Notes: generated by a model from the sequence alone, not told the origin. Shown: positions 1 to 8,967, counted from the first letter of the stretch. The stretch is DNA of 64,000 nt from UBA1181 sp045600225 (GCA_045600225.1 JAZRXL010000055.1:1-64000); one strand, 5' to 3'. A program made the numbers and translations.

Positions 1-176
1 TATTTTTATTACATAAAGTATGCATAATATTACTGTATAATTATTCTTTGTATTTGTATAAATATGTTTTTGAGCACGATTTTGAAAAAATCTCTCCATT
101 CATTTTTATGCTTATGAGAGAATATCATGAAAAACGATTAATTTTGGAGAAAGAGAATATTCACGATATAAGTTTC

Positions 177-1346
177 ATGAAATACTATCTATTCAATCCA
201 GAAAATGACCTCGCTTTGTCTTTAGGCGAAAAGCACTATAATCCTCCGAAAAGTATACTTCGGTTTTCAGAGGATCTCTCGATGCTTCCTCTCTGGTATG
301 CGAAGGAAGGTAGTTGTGTGCTTTCAAGGCAATGTGTGCCTGATGGATGGATGAAGTCGGTACGTCAGTCATTGGGGCTCTCTGCCTCCTGGATGCATGA
401 GGAGGAGTATGGAAAGAACTCACATCCAACAGATCGCTTGTTGCCTTGGGGGTGGAATACATCTCTTTATAATCATTGGAAAAAGATAGGTGTTTCAGAT
501 CAAGTTGTTGATTGTGCCACTTTGCGTGAGTTGTCGAGTCGCGCATTGGTGTGCGAGGTGCTGTCTCTTCCTTATTTTCAAGAGCGTGTTTTGCCGAAGA
601 GTTTTATTCTCCCTAAAGTATTGAGGTCGATGGAAGAGGTGTGTACTTTTGCTGAGTCGCAACCTAAGTCAGTATTGAAGGCTCCTTGGTCGAGTAGTGG
701 AAAAGGCTTGTATTGGACTTTGGGAGAGTGGTCTGCCACCTTGGAGAAATGGACAAAGAACATTTTGTTACGCCAAGGTTACGTGATGGGAGAGGCTTTC
801 TACGAAAAAGTGGTGGATTTTGCGATGGAATTTACTTGTCACGGTTCTTCCGCCTCGTTCCTTGGTTACTCTTTCTTTTTAACAGAAAATGGCCGATATA
901 AGGGGAATATTTTGCAATCGGATGATCGATTGGAGGAACGGTTGACGCAATATGTGAGGCCGGAGGTTTTGCGAGGAGTTTCATCTGTTTTGTGTGAATT
1001 CTTTTCGTCTGTTGTTTCTCCGCATTATGAAGGTGCATTGGGTGTAGATATGATGGTGATACGGGTGGAAGGGGAGTATTATCTGCATCCGTGTGTAGAG
1101 GTAAACCTTCGTATGAACATGGGGGTTGTTTCGCATACCTTGTTTCATCGTTTTATGCGTCCAGATGCGCAAGGTGAGTTTTTTGTTTTATCTTTTCCTT
1201 CGAATGGGGATTTACGTTCTTTCCATGAACAAAACAGGAAGGGAAACCCATTGCAAATATGTGATGGAAAGGTAGAAAAAGGATATTTGCCCCTAACATT
1301 TATTGATGACCAGTGCACCTCTTTGGCAGGGATGATTGTGGAATAA
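177..1346 (+). CDS. ATP-grasp-like conserved Bacteroidota protein
   Basis: Protein of 389 aa beginning MKYYLFNPENDLAL. The frame stays open upstream, but this ATG starts the part that looks like folded protein, whereas the upstream extension is AT-rich and unremarkable. Features seen: a KAPWSSSGKG stretch near residue 180, resembling the glycine-rich loop of ATP-grasp enzymes, and a C-terminal acidic/Asn motif (CVEVNLRMNMG) resembling the metal-binding end of that fold. ATP-grasp enzymes ligate a carboxylate to an amine or thiol using ATP; the substrate here cannot be told. No signal peptide, so probably cytoplasmic. The fold assignment is inference from these two motifs. Confidence 0.6.
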   Translation: MKYYLFNPENDLALSLGEKHYNPPKSILRFSEDLSMLPLWYAKEGSCVLSRQCVPDGWMKSVRQSLGLSASWMHEEEYGKNSHPTDRLLPWGWNTSLYNHWKKIGVSDQVVDCATLRELSSRALVCEVLSLPYFQERVLPKSFILPKVLRSMEEVCTFAESQPKSVLKAPWSSSGKGLYWTLGEWSATLEKWTKNILLRQGYVMGEAFYEKVVDFAMEFTCHGSSASFLGYSFFLTENGRYKGNILQSDDRLEERLTQYVRPEVLRGVSSVLCEFFSSVVSPHYEGALGVDMMVIRVEGEYYLHPCVEVNLRMNMGVVSHTLFHRFMRPDAQGEFFVLSFPSNGDLRSFHEQNRKGNPLQICDGKVEKGYLPLTFIDDQCTSLAGMIVE

Positions 1347-1616
1347 ACTGCGTAGCAGTGCCACATCATAGTCATGGGTATCATCCCATGGTATTCGTGT
1401 GTTTTATGTGTATATGGGTGCGGGTGTGGGGCTCTATAACGTGGCTAATAAACGTGCTCTAAGGTGTCTGTCAATGTTTTTTAACATTTGAAACAAAAAA
1501 AATTACTTTAACACATAAATTATTTCTATTATTTCATATATTTGCTCTCGTTATAGTTAAACATGGAGAAAACAATTCGACAAATTATTTATTAACATTT
1601 ATAAAATAATCGAAAA

Positions 1617-1979
1617 ATGAAGAAGATTTTACTAGTTGGTGCTGCTGTTTTGGCACTATTCGCTACTTCTTGTAAGAAGAGCGCTGAGAAGGCTCAAGAG
1701 TCTGCTACTCAAGTTGAAGCTACAGTTGAAGAGGCTGCAGAGCAAGTTGCTGCAGTTGTTGAGAGCGCTGCTTCTCAAGAGATCAATGCTGCTTTGGCTG
1801 CTATCAAGGCTACAGCTGAGAATGCTACTAAGGAAGACGTTGCTTCTCTAGTTGCTAAACTTACTGAGGTTAAGGCTCTATTCGAGAGCAAAGCTGCTGA
1901 AATGAGCGAGGACGAGCAAAGCGCTATCAAGGCTGCTTTCAACGAGATCGCTGACCTTGTTAAGTCAAAGAATAACTAA
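1617..1979 (+). CDS. small Ala/Glu-rich lipoprotein
   Basis: Protein of 120 aa with a lipoprotein signal (hydrophobic LLVGAAVLALFATSC, modified Cys at 19, then KKS). The mature part is almost entirely Ala, Glu, Lys, Val and Ser and reads as a continuous amphipathic helix, so a helical envelope or spacer lipoprotein is plausible; no family is recognised. Codon use is strongly biased (GCT for Ala, GTT for Val), unlike the TTG-rich neighbours, suggesting high expression. A TATATTTG box at 1537-1544 is a candidate -7 element. An 84-nt gap separates it from the SH3 protein gene, and the first strong terminator lies after that gene. Confidence 0.75.
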   Translation: MKKILLVGAAVLALFATSCKKSAEKAQESATQVEATVEEAAEQVAAVVESAASQEINAALAAIKATAENATKEDVASLVAKLTEVKALFESKAAEMSEDEQSAIKAAFNEIADLVKSKNN

Positions 1980-2063
1980 TCAGAATTTTCTGAAAGGTAT
2001 GGAGAACATTGGAGTCTTCTCTAGTGTTCTCTAATTTTTTAATCACTAAAATTTTATTGAATT

Positions 2064-2294
2064 ATGGCAATTTATATTGTTACTACTCAATCTTCTAACT
2101 TGAACGTTAGAAAAGAGCCTAATACTAACTGTGATATCGTTGGTAAACTTGCAAAAGGAACTGAAGTTGAAGTTTCTAGTGTAAATGATGGTTGGGCTAC
2201 TCTTAGCTTCAATGGTCAAACTGCTTATGCTTCTGCTCAATACCTTACTCTTAAGGAAGTTTCTAACGCAGATATCGACGCTCTTAAGTTCTAA
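2064..2294 (+). CDS. small SH3-like (SH3b) domain protein
   Basis: Protein of 76 aa matching one bacterial SH3 domain: SSNLNVRKEPNTNCDIVGKL, then a GW-type core (DGWATLSFNGQTAYASAQYL). Such domains usually bind peptidoglycan or peptides, but no signal peptide is present, so it would be cytoplasmic unless exported by another route. It shares the biased codon use (CTT, GTT, GCT) of the preceding lipoprotein gene and is followed by a strong terminator, so the two look like one highly expressed unit. The cellular role is unknown. Confidence 0.75.
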   Translation: MAIYIVTTQSSNLNVRKEPNTNCDIVGKLAKGTEVEVSSVNDGWATLSFNGQTAYASAQYLTLKEVSNADIDALKF

Positions 2295-2313
2295 TTTCTG
2301 AAGAGAATCGTAC

Positions 2314-2350
2314 AAAATAGCACTTGTCGTTCGCGGCAAGTGCTATTTTT
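2314..2350 (+). terminator. rho-independent terminator with TTCG loop
   Basis: A 16-bp stem (2314-2329 with 2334-2349, one G-U pair) closes a TTCG tetraloop and ends in a T run. It lies 19 nt after the SH3 gene stop. The A-rich 5' arm would also allow some termination on the other strand. Confidence 0.9.
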
Positions 2351-2394
2351 AATTAAGAATTAAAAATTATGAATTAAACGGGCTTTTGATATTT

Positions 2395-2793
2395 ATGTCA
2401 AAACAAGAGTATAAACAACAGAACGAACAGTTCTTTGAAAACCTGCGCAAGAACCCGGAATTGAAAGAATTGCGTGGCGGTATCTTATATAAAGTCGTGA
2501 GTGAGGGCAGTGGCGAAGGTGAAGTTAAACCTCGTAGTGTGGTTACTTGCCATTACAAAGGCTCCCTAATCAACGGAAGAGTATTCGACAACTCCTATAC
2601 GAGCAAGTGTCCTGCCGCTTTCCGTGTTAACGATCTAATCAGTGGTTTCCAAATCGCTTTGGTGAATATGCATATCGGTGATCATTGGATCGTTTATATC
2701 CCTGCAGATAAGGGGTATGGTGTTATGAAGGTGGGTGATATACCTGCCAATTCTACCTTGATATTCGAGATTGAACTTATATCGATTGCATAA
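2395..2793 (+). CDS. FKBP-type peptidyl-prolyl cis-trans isomerase
   Basis: Protein of 132 aa. The C-terminal ~90 residues match the FKBP fold: VTCHYKGSLINGRVFDNSY, then GFQIALVNMHIGDHW, IPADKGYG and a closing FEIELISI strand. FKBPs catalyse cis-trans isomerisation of Xaa-Pro bonds during folding. No signal peptide is present, so it is predicted cytoplasmic, unlike the more common exported Bacteroidota FKBPs. The start is ATG 2395 (MSKQEYKQQN); a TTG nine bases upstream is in frame but less likely. Confidence 0.9.
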   Translation: MSKQEYKQQNEQFFENLRKNPELKELRGGILYKVVSEGSGEGEVKPRSVVTCHYKGSLINGRVFDNSYTSKCPAAFRVNDLISGFQIALVNMHIGDHWIVYIPADKGYGVMKVGDIPANSTLIFEIELISIA

Positions 2794-2860
2794 ATAAAAT
2801 AGGTGGGTTTTATCGGTAAAAAATAGTTCCAAAGGAAATTGGAAAATTGCTTTCTTTTCA

Positions 2861-2868
2861 TACCTTTG
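2861..2868 (+). promoter_or_regulatory. Bacteroidota -7 box (TACCTTTG)
   Basis: Match to TAnnTTTG, 20 nt before the lipoprotein ATG at 2889, with a TTGG at 2839-2842 as a weak -33 element (18-nt spacer). Confidence 0.6.
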
Positions 2869-2888
2869 TCTCATTAAATTAAAACCGA

Positions 2889-3305
2889 ATGAAGTACAAG
2901 TTAATCCTTCCAATTGTTGTATTAGCCTCTGTGTTTGGGGCTTGTAATACAGAGAGTTCAAATAATGCTTCTAATACGGAGTCTTCTGACAAGGATTCTG
3001 TGGCCATTACTGTGCGTGATGAAAAGCACGCCGACTTGTGGGCCTACCTTTATAGTCATGAGTTTGTGAGAGACTCTTTCTCTCTGACCTTTTCGGGCGA
3101 TAAGGGTTATTTGAATGACGAGCGGGTGGTGGATGCCTTGGTTGTTTCTGAATGTGAGGAGCAAGTAGCTGCTCTTGTAGGCATCAATCCACGTACTGGA
3201 AAGAAAGTGCGTTTGGCTGTGGTAATGGATGGTGTCAACAACTCCGTCGTAGATATGACGGATAAGGAGCATATTGTGTTTTATATAGAGAATCAGACAA
3301 ACTAA
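2889..3305 (+). CDS. hypothetical lipoprotein
   Basis: Protein of 138 aa with a lipoprotein signal (VVLASVFGAC, Cys at about residue 19) followed by a Ser/Asn-rich linker and a ~95-residue domain. No family is recognised. The domain reads as alternating strands ending VDMTDKEHIVFYIENQ. Probably anchored in the outer or inner membrane and facing the periplasm. It has its own -7 box just upstream, so it is probably monocistronic. Confidence 0.7.
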   Translation: MKYKLILPIVVLASVFGACNTESSNNASNTESSDKDSVAITVRDEKHADLWAYLYSHEFVRDSFSLTFSGDKGYLNDERVVDALVVSECEEQVAALVGINPRTGKKVRLAVVMDGVNNSVVDMTDKEHIVFYIENQTN

Positions 3306-3363
3306 TAAAATTAAGAGTTAAAGGACGGTTGAGGACTCGTTTATATTGATAATAAAAAAACTC

Positions 3364-4140
3364 TTAATTTTTTACTCTCATTACGATCCAAATACTTACT
3401 TCGTAAAGGATGTAGATGGGAATGGAAACAATAGCTAAAGTGAAGATGTCTGAGGTGGGTGTGATGACGGCTGCAACCACGAGGGTAGCAACGAGTGCAT
3501 GACGCCTGAACTTGCGAAGGAAATCGCTTGTAATAATGCCTAATTTTGCTAATAACCACGCAACAATAGGTATTTCGAAAAGAATTCCCATCATTGTGCA
3601 TAGCATAAAGAATGTGTCGATATACGATTCTAAATTGATGATGTTCTTTACCTCTTCACTTACTTGGTAGGTTCCTAAAAAGCGGAATGTGAGAGGAAAG
3701 ATTAGAAAATAGGAGAGCAATGCCCCTATTAGGAATAGTAAGTAACCCCACACGACTACTATTCGTGTATTTTTCTTCTCTGTTTCATACAATGCGGGTG
3801 CAATGAAACTAAACAGTAGGTAGAGTATGTAGGGGAGCGCCACTACAAAACCGGCTGCAAAGGCTACCTTCACATGTAGGATAAATTGACTGGCCAGTTG
3901 TGTATTGATAAGGTCTACCTGAAACTCTTGCAGCCCCTCTTCCACACCTAAACAGTTAATAAAATGTGCGAGAAGCCTATAAGTGATGAACGAACTCTCT
4001 TTAGGTGCTAAAACAACTGCAAAGAGTTGATCTTTTAGGAAAAACAGCAGAATGGAAACAAGGACGACCGACAAGACCATGCGAATGATGCTCTGTCTCA
4101 AATCATCTAAATGATCCCAAAATGTGCCTGTCTCTTCCAT
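3364..4140 (-). CDS. tatC: Sec-independent (Tat) translocase subunit TatC
   Basis: Protein of 258 aa with the TatC signature: cytoplasmic N-terminus FWDHLDDLRQSIIR, then about six hydrophobic helices, with conserved FEIP in the later part. TatC recognises twin-arginine signal peptides and forms the export complex with TatA for folded proteins. The ATG at 4140 (MEETGTFWDHL) is chosen because the upstream in-frame extension overlaps tatA in another frame. It follows tatA by 7 nt, so the pair is cotranscribed. Confidence 0.96.
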   Translation of the reverse strand: MEETGTFWDHLDDLRQSIIRMVLSVVLVSILLFFLKDQLFAVVLAPKESSFITYRLLAHFINCLGVEEGLQEFQVDLINTQLASQFILHVKVAFAAGFVVALPYILYLLFSFIAPALYETEKKNTRIVVVWGYLLFLIGALLSYFLIFPLTFRFLGTYQVSEEVKNIINLESYIDTFFMLCTMMGILFEIPIVAWLLAKLGIITSDFLRKFRRHALVATLVVAAVITPTSDIFTLAIVSIPIYILYEVSIWIVMRVKN

Positions 4141-4147
4141 GTGATTT

Positions 4148-4357
4148 TTAGGCTTCTGAGTCGTCTTTGTCTCTCTTGGTCTCAGTGGAGTCGTCTCCAT
4201 TCATTCCATCTTTGAAACTTTTGACACCTTTGCCAAGGCCTCTCATTAGTTCAGGAATCTTCTTGCCTCCAAAAAGAAGAAGAACTACTAATGCAATTAC
4301 AAGGATCTCTTGAAAACCAAGACTGCCGAAAAGGATGATTCCGAGTTGTGTATTCAT
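4148..4357 (-). CDS. tatA: Tat translocase subunit TatA/E
   Basis: Protein of 69 aa: one N-terminal membrane helix (LGFQEILVIALVVLLLFGGKK), the hinge and an amphipathic helix (IPELMRGLGKGVKSFKDGM), then a charged tail. This is the classic TatA plan; it oligomerises to form the translocation path recruited by TatC. It lies immediately upstream of tatC. A stable hairpin lies between it and tkt. Confidence 0.96.
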   Translation of the reverse strand: MNTQLGIILFGSLGFQEILVIALVVLLLFGGKKIPELMRGLGKGVKSFKDGMNGDDSTETKRDKDDSEA

Positions 4358-4378
4358 AATGATTGAAAATTGAATAAA

Positions 4379-4412
4379 AGGTAGGGAGGCGGAGACAAAC
4401 TCCGCTCTCTAC
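4379..4412 (-). terminator. hairpin between tkt and tatA
   Basis: A roughly 13-bp stem (GTAGGGA, one bulged G, GCGGAG paired with CTCCGCTCTCTAC) around ACAAA. Read on the minus strand it is followed by CTTTTATT, a weak T tract. It sits 22 nt before the tatA start and no TAnnTTTG box is visible after it, so it may be a partial terminator or attenuator. Confidence 0.6.
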
Positions 4413-4453
4413 ACTTTTGAAACATTTATTCTTGCCTTAATTAAGGGGTTGTA

Positions 4454-6493
4454 TTATTTCAACTTCAAGTATTCGCAAACCTCGTTGTAAACGCACTCTG
4501 CATTGAATCCGAATTTTTCATCAAGCACAGTGTAAGGAGCAGAATAACCGAAGTGGTTAAGACCGTGAACATAACCATTAGCACCTACAAGGTCGCGAAC
4601 TGTTAGGCTCATACCTGCTGTCATACCATAAGTTGGGAGATTTGATGGAAGGACAGACTCTTGATACTCTTTCGATTGAGAGCGGAACAAACCTTCTGAA
4701 GGAGCAGAAAGGATTCTGATCTTCAAGTTCTTTCTCTCTTCCAACAACTTGGCACCTTCGAATAATGTAGATACCTCAGAACCGCTGGCAACCATAACTA
4801 GGTCTGGAGTTCCTTGGCAGTCTTTTACGATGTAAACACCCTTCTCTGCGCCCAAAGCTTGTTGGTATGGATTGCCTTGGCAAGGTGTATCGTTGATGTT
4901 TTGACGAGAAAGAATCAATCCTGTTGGAGTTTGGTTGTTTTCCATTGCCATTTTCCATGCTACGGTTGTTTCGTGAACATCGGCAGGACGAAGGACAAGC
5001 ATACTATTTTGTCCCTTATGGTTCTTAACGTGCTCTAACAAACGAACTTGAGCCTCTTGCTCAATTGGTTGGTGTGTAGGTCCATCCTCACCTACACGGA
5101 AAGCATCGTGAGACCAGATGTACTTAACAGGAACACGCATTAGGGCAGACATTCTGTAAGCAGGCTTCATGTAGTCTGAGAATGTGAAGAATGTTCCACA
5201 TGCTGCGTATACACCACCGTGAAGGGCGATACCATTCATGATACAAGCCATAGCCAACTCAGAAACACCTGCATTGAAGAATGCACCTGTGAAGTCGCCA
5301 TTAGCCAATGGATGAGTCTTTTTTAAGAAACCATCTGTCTTATCGGAGTTAGAAAGGTCGGCAGAAGCAACGATCATATTCTCCACCTTCTCTGCTAAAA
5401 CGCCTAAAACAGTAGCGGATGCTGAACGAGTTGCTTGGTTTGCCTTTTGCTCGATTTGAGAGAAATCTACATCTGGAGCTTCTCCACTGAAGAATTTCTC
5501 TAACTTCTTAGCCAACTCAGGGTTTTTCTTTGCCCATTCTGCTTGCTCTTGCTTCTTCTTTGCAGCGATGGCGATCAACTCTTTCTTTCTGTTAGCATAT
5601 AGTTCTTGAACCTCAGGGAACACAACGAATGGATCATCAGGATTACCACCTAACTTGGTGATTGTCTTCGCGATGCTAACACCTGCCTTAGAAAGAGGTT
5701 GCCCGTGAGTAGATACCTTGCTCTCCATTGAAGAACCATCTTCTGCAACGCAACCTACACCCATTGTAGTCTTACCGATGATAAGAGTAGGACGCTTAGT
5801 CTCTTTGTTTGCGGCAGTCAAAGCCTCGATAATCTCTTTCGTATCGTTTCCGTTGATTGTGATTACATTCCAGTTCCATGCCTTATATTTCATGGCGATA
5901 TCTTCAGTATCCACTTCGTCAACCTTTGTAGAAAGTTGGATGTTGTTTGAGTCGTAGAACATAATTAGGTTGTGCAAACCTAGGTGTCCTGCGATACGAC
6001 CAGCACCTTGAGAGATTTCCTCTTGGATACTACCATCCGATACGAATGTGTAGATCTTGTGGCTCATCCACTCGCCGAAACGGGCACAAAGGAAGCGTTC
6101 TGCGATTGCAGCACCAACTGCCATTGTATGTCCTTGACCAAGAGGTCCTGAAGTGTTTTCGATACCCAACTCAAGGTTCACCTCAGGGTGACCAGGAGTG
6201 CGGCTTTGCCATTGGCGGAAAGCCTTGATATCATCCATTGTAAGTTTGTCGCTTAGCAATAATACCGAATATAACATAGGGGACATATGTCCTGGATCCA
6301 AGAAGAATCTGTCGCGGTTAATCCAGTTACAATCGGATGGATCGTAAGTTAAGAACTGCGAATAAAGGACATTGATGAAGTCTGCGCCTCCCATAGCGCC
6401 TCCCGGGTGTCCGGATTTTGCCTTTTCAACCATCGCAGCAGTTAGTATGCGGATGTTGTCTGCTGCTCGATTAAGCGTTTTAATGTCAACCAT
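4454..6493 (-). CDS. tkt: transketolase
   Basis: Protein of 679 aa with the transketolase domain order: N-terminal TPP-binding domain (SGHPGGAMGGADF near the start; the GDGS-type motif is SDGS, in FVSDGSIQEEISQGAG), pyrimidine-binding domain (DLSNSDKTDGFLK, FFTFSDYMKPAYRMSAL, HDAFRVGEDGPTHQPIEQ) and C-terminal domain. It transfers two-carbon ketol units in the non-oxidative pentose phosphate pathway. The length is normal. The DUF6048 gene ends 7 nt upstream, so it probably belongs to the long minus-strand operon. Confidence 0.97.
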   Translation of the reverse strand: MVDIKTLNRAADNIRILTAAMVEKAKSGHPGGAMGGADFINVLYSQFLTYDPSDCNWINRDRFFLDPGHMSPMLYSVLLLSDKLTMDDIKAFRQWQSRTPGHPEVNLELGIENTSGPLGQGHTMAVGAAIAERFLCARFGEWMSHKIYTFVSDGSIQEEISQGAGRIAGHLGLHNLIMFYDSNNIQLSTKVDEVDTEDIAMKYKAWNWNVITINGNDTKEIIEALTAANKETKRPTLIIGKTTMGVGCVAEDGSSMESKVSTHGQPLSKAGVSIAKTITKLGGNPDDPFVVFPEVQELYANRKKELIAIAAKKKQEQAEWAKKNPELAKKLEKFFSGEAPDVDFSQIEQKANQATRSASATVLGVLAEKVENMIVASADLSNSDKTDGFLKKTHPLANGDFTGAFFNAGVSELAMACIMNGIALHGGVYAACGTFFTFSDYMKPAYRMSALMRVPVKYIWSHDAFRVGEDGPTHQPIEQEAQVRLLEHVKNHKGQNSMLVLRPADVHETTVAWKMAMENNQTPTGLILSRQNINDTPCQGNPYQQALGAEKGVYIVKDCQGTPDLVMVASGSEVSTLFEGAKLLEERKNLKIRILSAPSEGLFRSQSKEYQESVLPSNLPTYGMTAGMSLTVRDLVGANGYVHGLNHFGYSAPYTVLDEKFGFNAECVYNEVCEYLKLK

Positions 6494-6500
6494 TGTATTT

Positions 6501-7244
6501 TTACTTTTTTATAAATGGAAAAAAATAACTAATCGTATATCTGAATCCCCACTTACCCGACTCTTTGTCGCCGAAGCCTGGAGAGTAGGATTGGTGGATC
6601 AACTTATTGTCTATCTCTTGGTCTTTGATTCGAAGCAACAACTTGAACGAGAAGTCAAAGCCCATGCAAAAATTCTTAACTAATGGTGTTTTTACACCCA
6701 TGTTTAATTCTCCCCAACCTGCTGTGGTTCTTCCTTTTGCATTGAAAACTGATGCTGCATCTTGTCCCCAATAATTATTGCTAATTGGGTAGTTCTCTAT
6801 GTTGAAACCGTACTTTGGAGCCATTCCATAGTAGATGCCTAAGAAGATGGTGGGACTCAACGTCTTGCTGTAATCCTTCTTCCAGATATTGTAAAGGGCA
6901 CCTACTTTAAAATAGAGTCCGTTTACCTTGTACAGGTTGTTGTGGGCTGCCACTGGATAGGAATATTCGCTAGAGGCGTCGAACCAATCGTAGCCTACTA
7001 CAAGTGTAGGGTAGAACTTATGCCAAAGATCCACTTGAACATCTGCATTCACCCCCATCCTGTTGTGGTTGATGAGGTGATAGATAGGGTTCATAATGTC
7101 CACATCAAGATACATACCATAGAGAGTATGGTCTGGTTTCTCCTGATTTTTTTGTTTTGCTTCGGCAGTGAATGTGAAGCAAAAGAGTAGAAGGCTGCTA
7201 ATAACCGCCCAAGAACAACTTAATATGCTTCTCATAATTTTCAC
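6501..7244 (-). CDS. DUF6048 family outer-membrane-like protein
   Basis: Protein of 247 aa with an N-terminal signal peptide (VISSLLLFCFTFTAEA) and alternating aromatic beta-strand segments ending in a C-terminal aromatic strand (FRYTISYFFPFIKK), as expected of a small beta-barrel. I recognise it as DUF6048, a Bacteroidota family usually found beside DUF6452, exactly as here. Its first codons overlap the DUF6452 gene by up to 47 nt; MRS at 7235 is an equally good start. Function unknown. Confidence 0.75.
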   Translation of the reverse strand: MKIMRSILSCSWAVISSLLLFCFTFTAEAKQKNQEKPDHTLYGMYLDVDIMNPIYHLINHNRMGVNADVQVDLWHKFYPTLVVGYDWFDASSEYSYPVAAHNNLYKVNGLYFKVGALYNIWKKDYSKTLSPTIFLGIYYGMAPKYGFNIENYPISNNYWGQDAASVFNAKGRTTAGWGELNMGVKTPLVKNFCMGFDFSFKLLLRIKDQEIDNKLIHQSYSPGFGDKESGKWGFRYTISYFFPFIKK

Positions 7245-7896
7245 TGTCTACTATTGGATTGTTTACTTGTGCATCAGCAACTCTGTTGTGCATGAAGTAA
7301 GCATCTTTTATATTGAAAGTGTTTTTGCATCCGCATTCGGCAGATACAAACTCCAATGTGTTTTCGTATTCAACTTTGAAGGTGTCCGATGCTGCATTGC
7401 ACATAATGTAGTACATGTTACCTTCAAGTTCTTGTGTTTGAATTAACAAGAATACTGCAGAAGTGTCTTTAAAGGTGTAGATGATGTCATCAACAACCTC
7501 TTTGATAGTGCACTTGACAACCGTAGTTTCCTTGAAAAGAAATAGAGCATTAGGGTCTGGGTCAATTTCTTTTATATTGGCAAAAGTTTCTGGCGCTCCT
7601 GTTGCGATAACCGTGTGGAACATGGATTCGTTGTTGTTGGCATCCAACGATAAGTTCACGTGGTTGAGACCTATGGTTTTGATGACAGAATCGCAACCAA
7701 TGCCTTTCCAATAGGAAAGAATGGGAGAAGCAATTTGTGCAGTGTCGATTTCAGAGTGAAATTCTACATCAAGGAAAGTGTAGACATCTTCGTTGCAGTG
7801 GTCGTTGATGCAACTTGTCAGGAAAGAAAAACAACACAACAGGGCTACGAATGTAACTCTGCTCAATCTGTGTAATGTTCTTCTCATTCTTTTCAC
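7198..7896 (-). CDS. DUF6452 family lipoprotein
   Basis: Protein of 232 aa with a lipoprotein signal (FVALLCCFSFLTSC, modified Cys near residue 29) followed by CNEDVYTFLDVEFH. Matches the DUF6452 family, paired with DUF6048 in many Bacteroidales, suggesting the two proteins work together in the cell envelope. The 3' end overlaps the DUF6048 start, indicating translational coupling. Exact role unknown. Confidence 0.75.
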   Translation of the reverse strand: MKRMRRTLHRLSRVTFVALLCCFSFLTSCINDHCNEDVYTFLDVEFHSEIDTAQIASPILSYWKGIGCDSVIKTIGLNHVNLSLDANNNESMFHTVIATGAPETFANIKEIDPDPNALFLFKETTVVKCTIKEVVDDIIYTFKDTSAVFLLIQTQELEGNMYYIMCNAASDTFKVEYENTLEFVSAECGCKNTFNIKDAYFMHNRVADAQVNNPIVDSENYEKHIKLFLGGY

Positions 7897-7910
7897 CTAC
7901 TCTTTATTTA

Positions 7911-8423
7911 TTATAAGTATAAAACCACTTCGTCGATACTCTTTCTGTTTTTCTCTTTCAAACTGCTTTCTGCTGCTTCATAACCCAAAGGAATAATCAC
8001 CATAGGTTCGATTCCATCGGGCAACTGCATTAGTTTTTTGCAGAGGGTTGCGTTGAAGTTACAAACCCAACAAGTGCCAAGTCCTTGTTCTGCAGCAGCA
8101 AGTGCGATATGTTCCGTTGCGATGGCAATGTCAATGTCGCAATGGTCTTTGTTGTCGGCAGGTCTCTTCCAAGAAGCGAGATGATTGCCACAAACTACGA
8201 TGTAGAGGGGAGCGGTGTTGAACCACTCTCTGTCGTAGCAAGCCTGAATGTCTTTCTTTGCTTCTTCACTTTGAAGGACGAGAAACGACCAAGGTTGATA
8301 ATTTACGGCAGAAGGAGCCATTCGTGCTACCTCTAATATGTAATCCAGTTTCTCCTTCTCAATTTCTCGGTCAGAGAATTTGCGAACGGAGTATCTTTTC
8401 TTTGCTAATTCTAGTAAATCCAT
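7911..8423 (-). CDS. nitroreductase family protein
   Basis: Protein of 170 aa. N-terminal KKRYSVRKFSDREIE (FMN phosphate contacts), then ARMAPSAVNYQPWSF and, later, AAEQGLGTCWVCNF are nitroreductase-fold hallmarks. These FMN enzymes use NAD(P)H to reduce nitro compounds, quinones or flavins; the true substrate is not predictable. Short for the family (usual 170-220 aa). The start ATG overlaps the stop codon of the upstream gene (TAATG), so translation is coupled. Confidence 0.9.
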   Translation of the reverse strand: MDLLELAKKRYSVRKFSDREIEKEKLDYILEVARMAPSAVNYQPWSFLVLQSEEAKKDIQACYDREWFNTAPLYIVVCGNHLASWKRPADNKDHCDIDIAIATEHIALAAAEQGLGTCWVCNFNATLCKKLMQLPDGIEPMVIIPLGYEAAESSLKEKNRKSIDEVVLYL

Positions 8424-8947
8424 TAATAGAATGATTTAACCTCTTTTTTCAACATGTTGAGAGCTACATCAACTGGAGTAGTCTCGATAGAACCATATCT
8501 CTCGATGATTAATTTAGCCAATTCTATAGCAGGCATCTCATCAGGAAGTTCGCTTGCACAAGTGTTGATCAATTGAACGATGCTCTCTTTTGCATTTTTT
8601 GTTACCAACCAAACATCAGCGCTCACATAGATTTGTTGTGTTACATTGTGCTCAAACTCCTCACGGACAGTAGATAGAAGTGCCAAGTGAAGATCCTTGA
8701 CATTCATGGAACCATTTTGTACACGTAGGATCATTGAGTCTGGTTGTATTCTTTCTAAGAAGAGTGCCAATCTCTCGTAGGCTGTCAGTCTAATAGGGTT
8801 TAGTGTTTTTGCAGACTCTTTTCTCATGGCGTATAGGCGGTTACGCTCTTCGTTTTTCATTAAGTCTCTCAAAACATAGTAAGCCGCAAGAAGGACTAAC
8901 AATCCTGGAATAGTTATTTGGGCTAATTCTAACAAAAATGAACTCAT
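8423..8947 (-). CDS. membrane-anchored conserved Bacteroidota protein
   Basis: Protein of 174 aa: one N-terminal membrane segment (ITIPGLLVLLAAYYVLRDLM) and a soluble helical part with the conserved-looking RLTAYERLALFLERIQP and VREEFEHNVTQQIYVS. I recognise it only as an uncharacterised Bacteroidota family (possibly the one called DUF7935). It lies between GT2 and the nitroreductase in the minus-strand cluster and overlaps the latter by one base. Confidence 0.75.
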   Translation of the reverse strand: MSSFLLELAQITIPGLLVLLAAYYVLRDLMKNEERNRLYAMRKESAKTLNPIRLTAYERLALFLERIQPDSMILRVQNGSMNVKDLHLALLSTVREEFEHNVTQQIYVSADVWLVTKNAKESIVQLINTCASELPDEMPAIELAKLIIERYGSIETTPVDVALNMLKKEVKSFY

Positions 8948-8967
8948 ACAGTTTTCTTGTTTTAATA

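Noticed and set aside
1373..1390. CATGGG / CCCATG inverted repeat after the first gene
   Set aside because: Only 6 bp with no T tract directly after; too weak to call a terminator.
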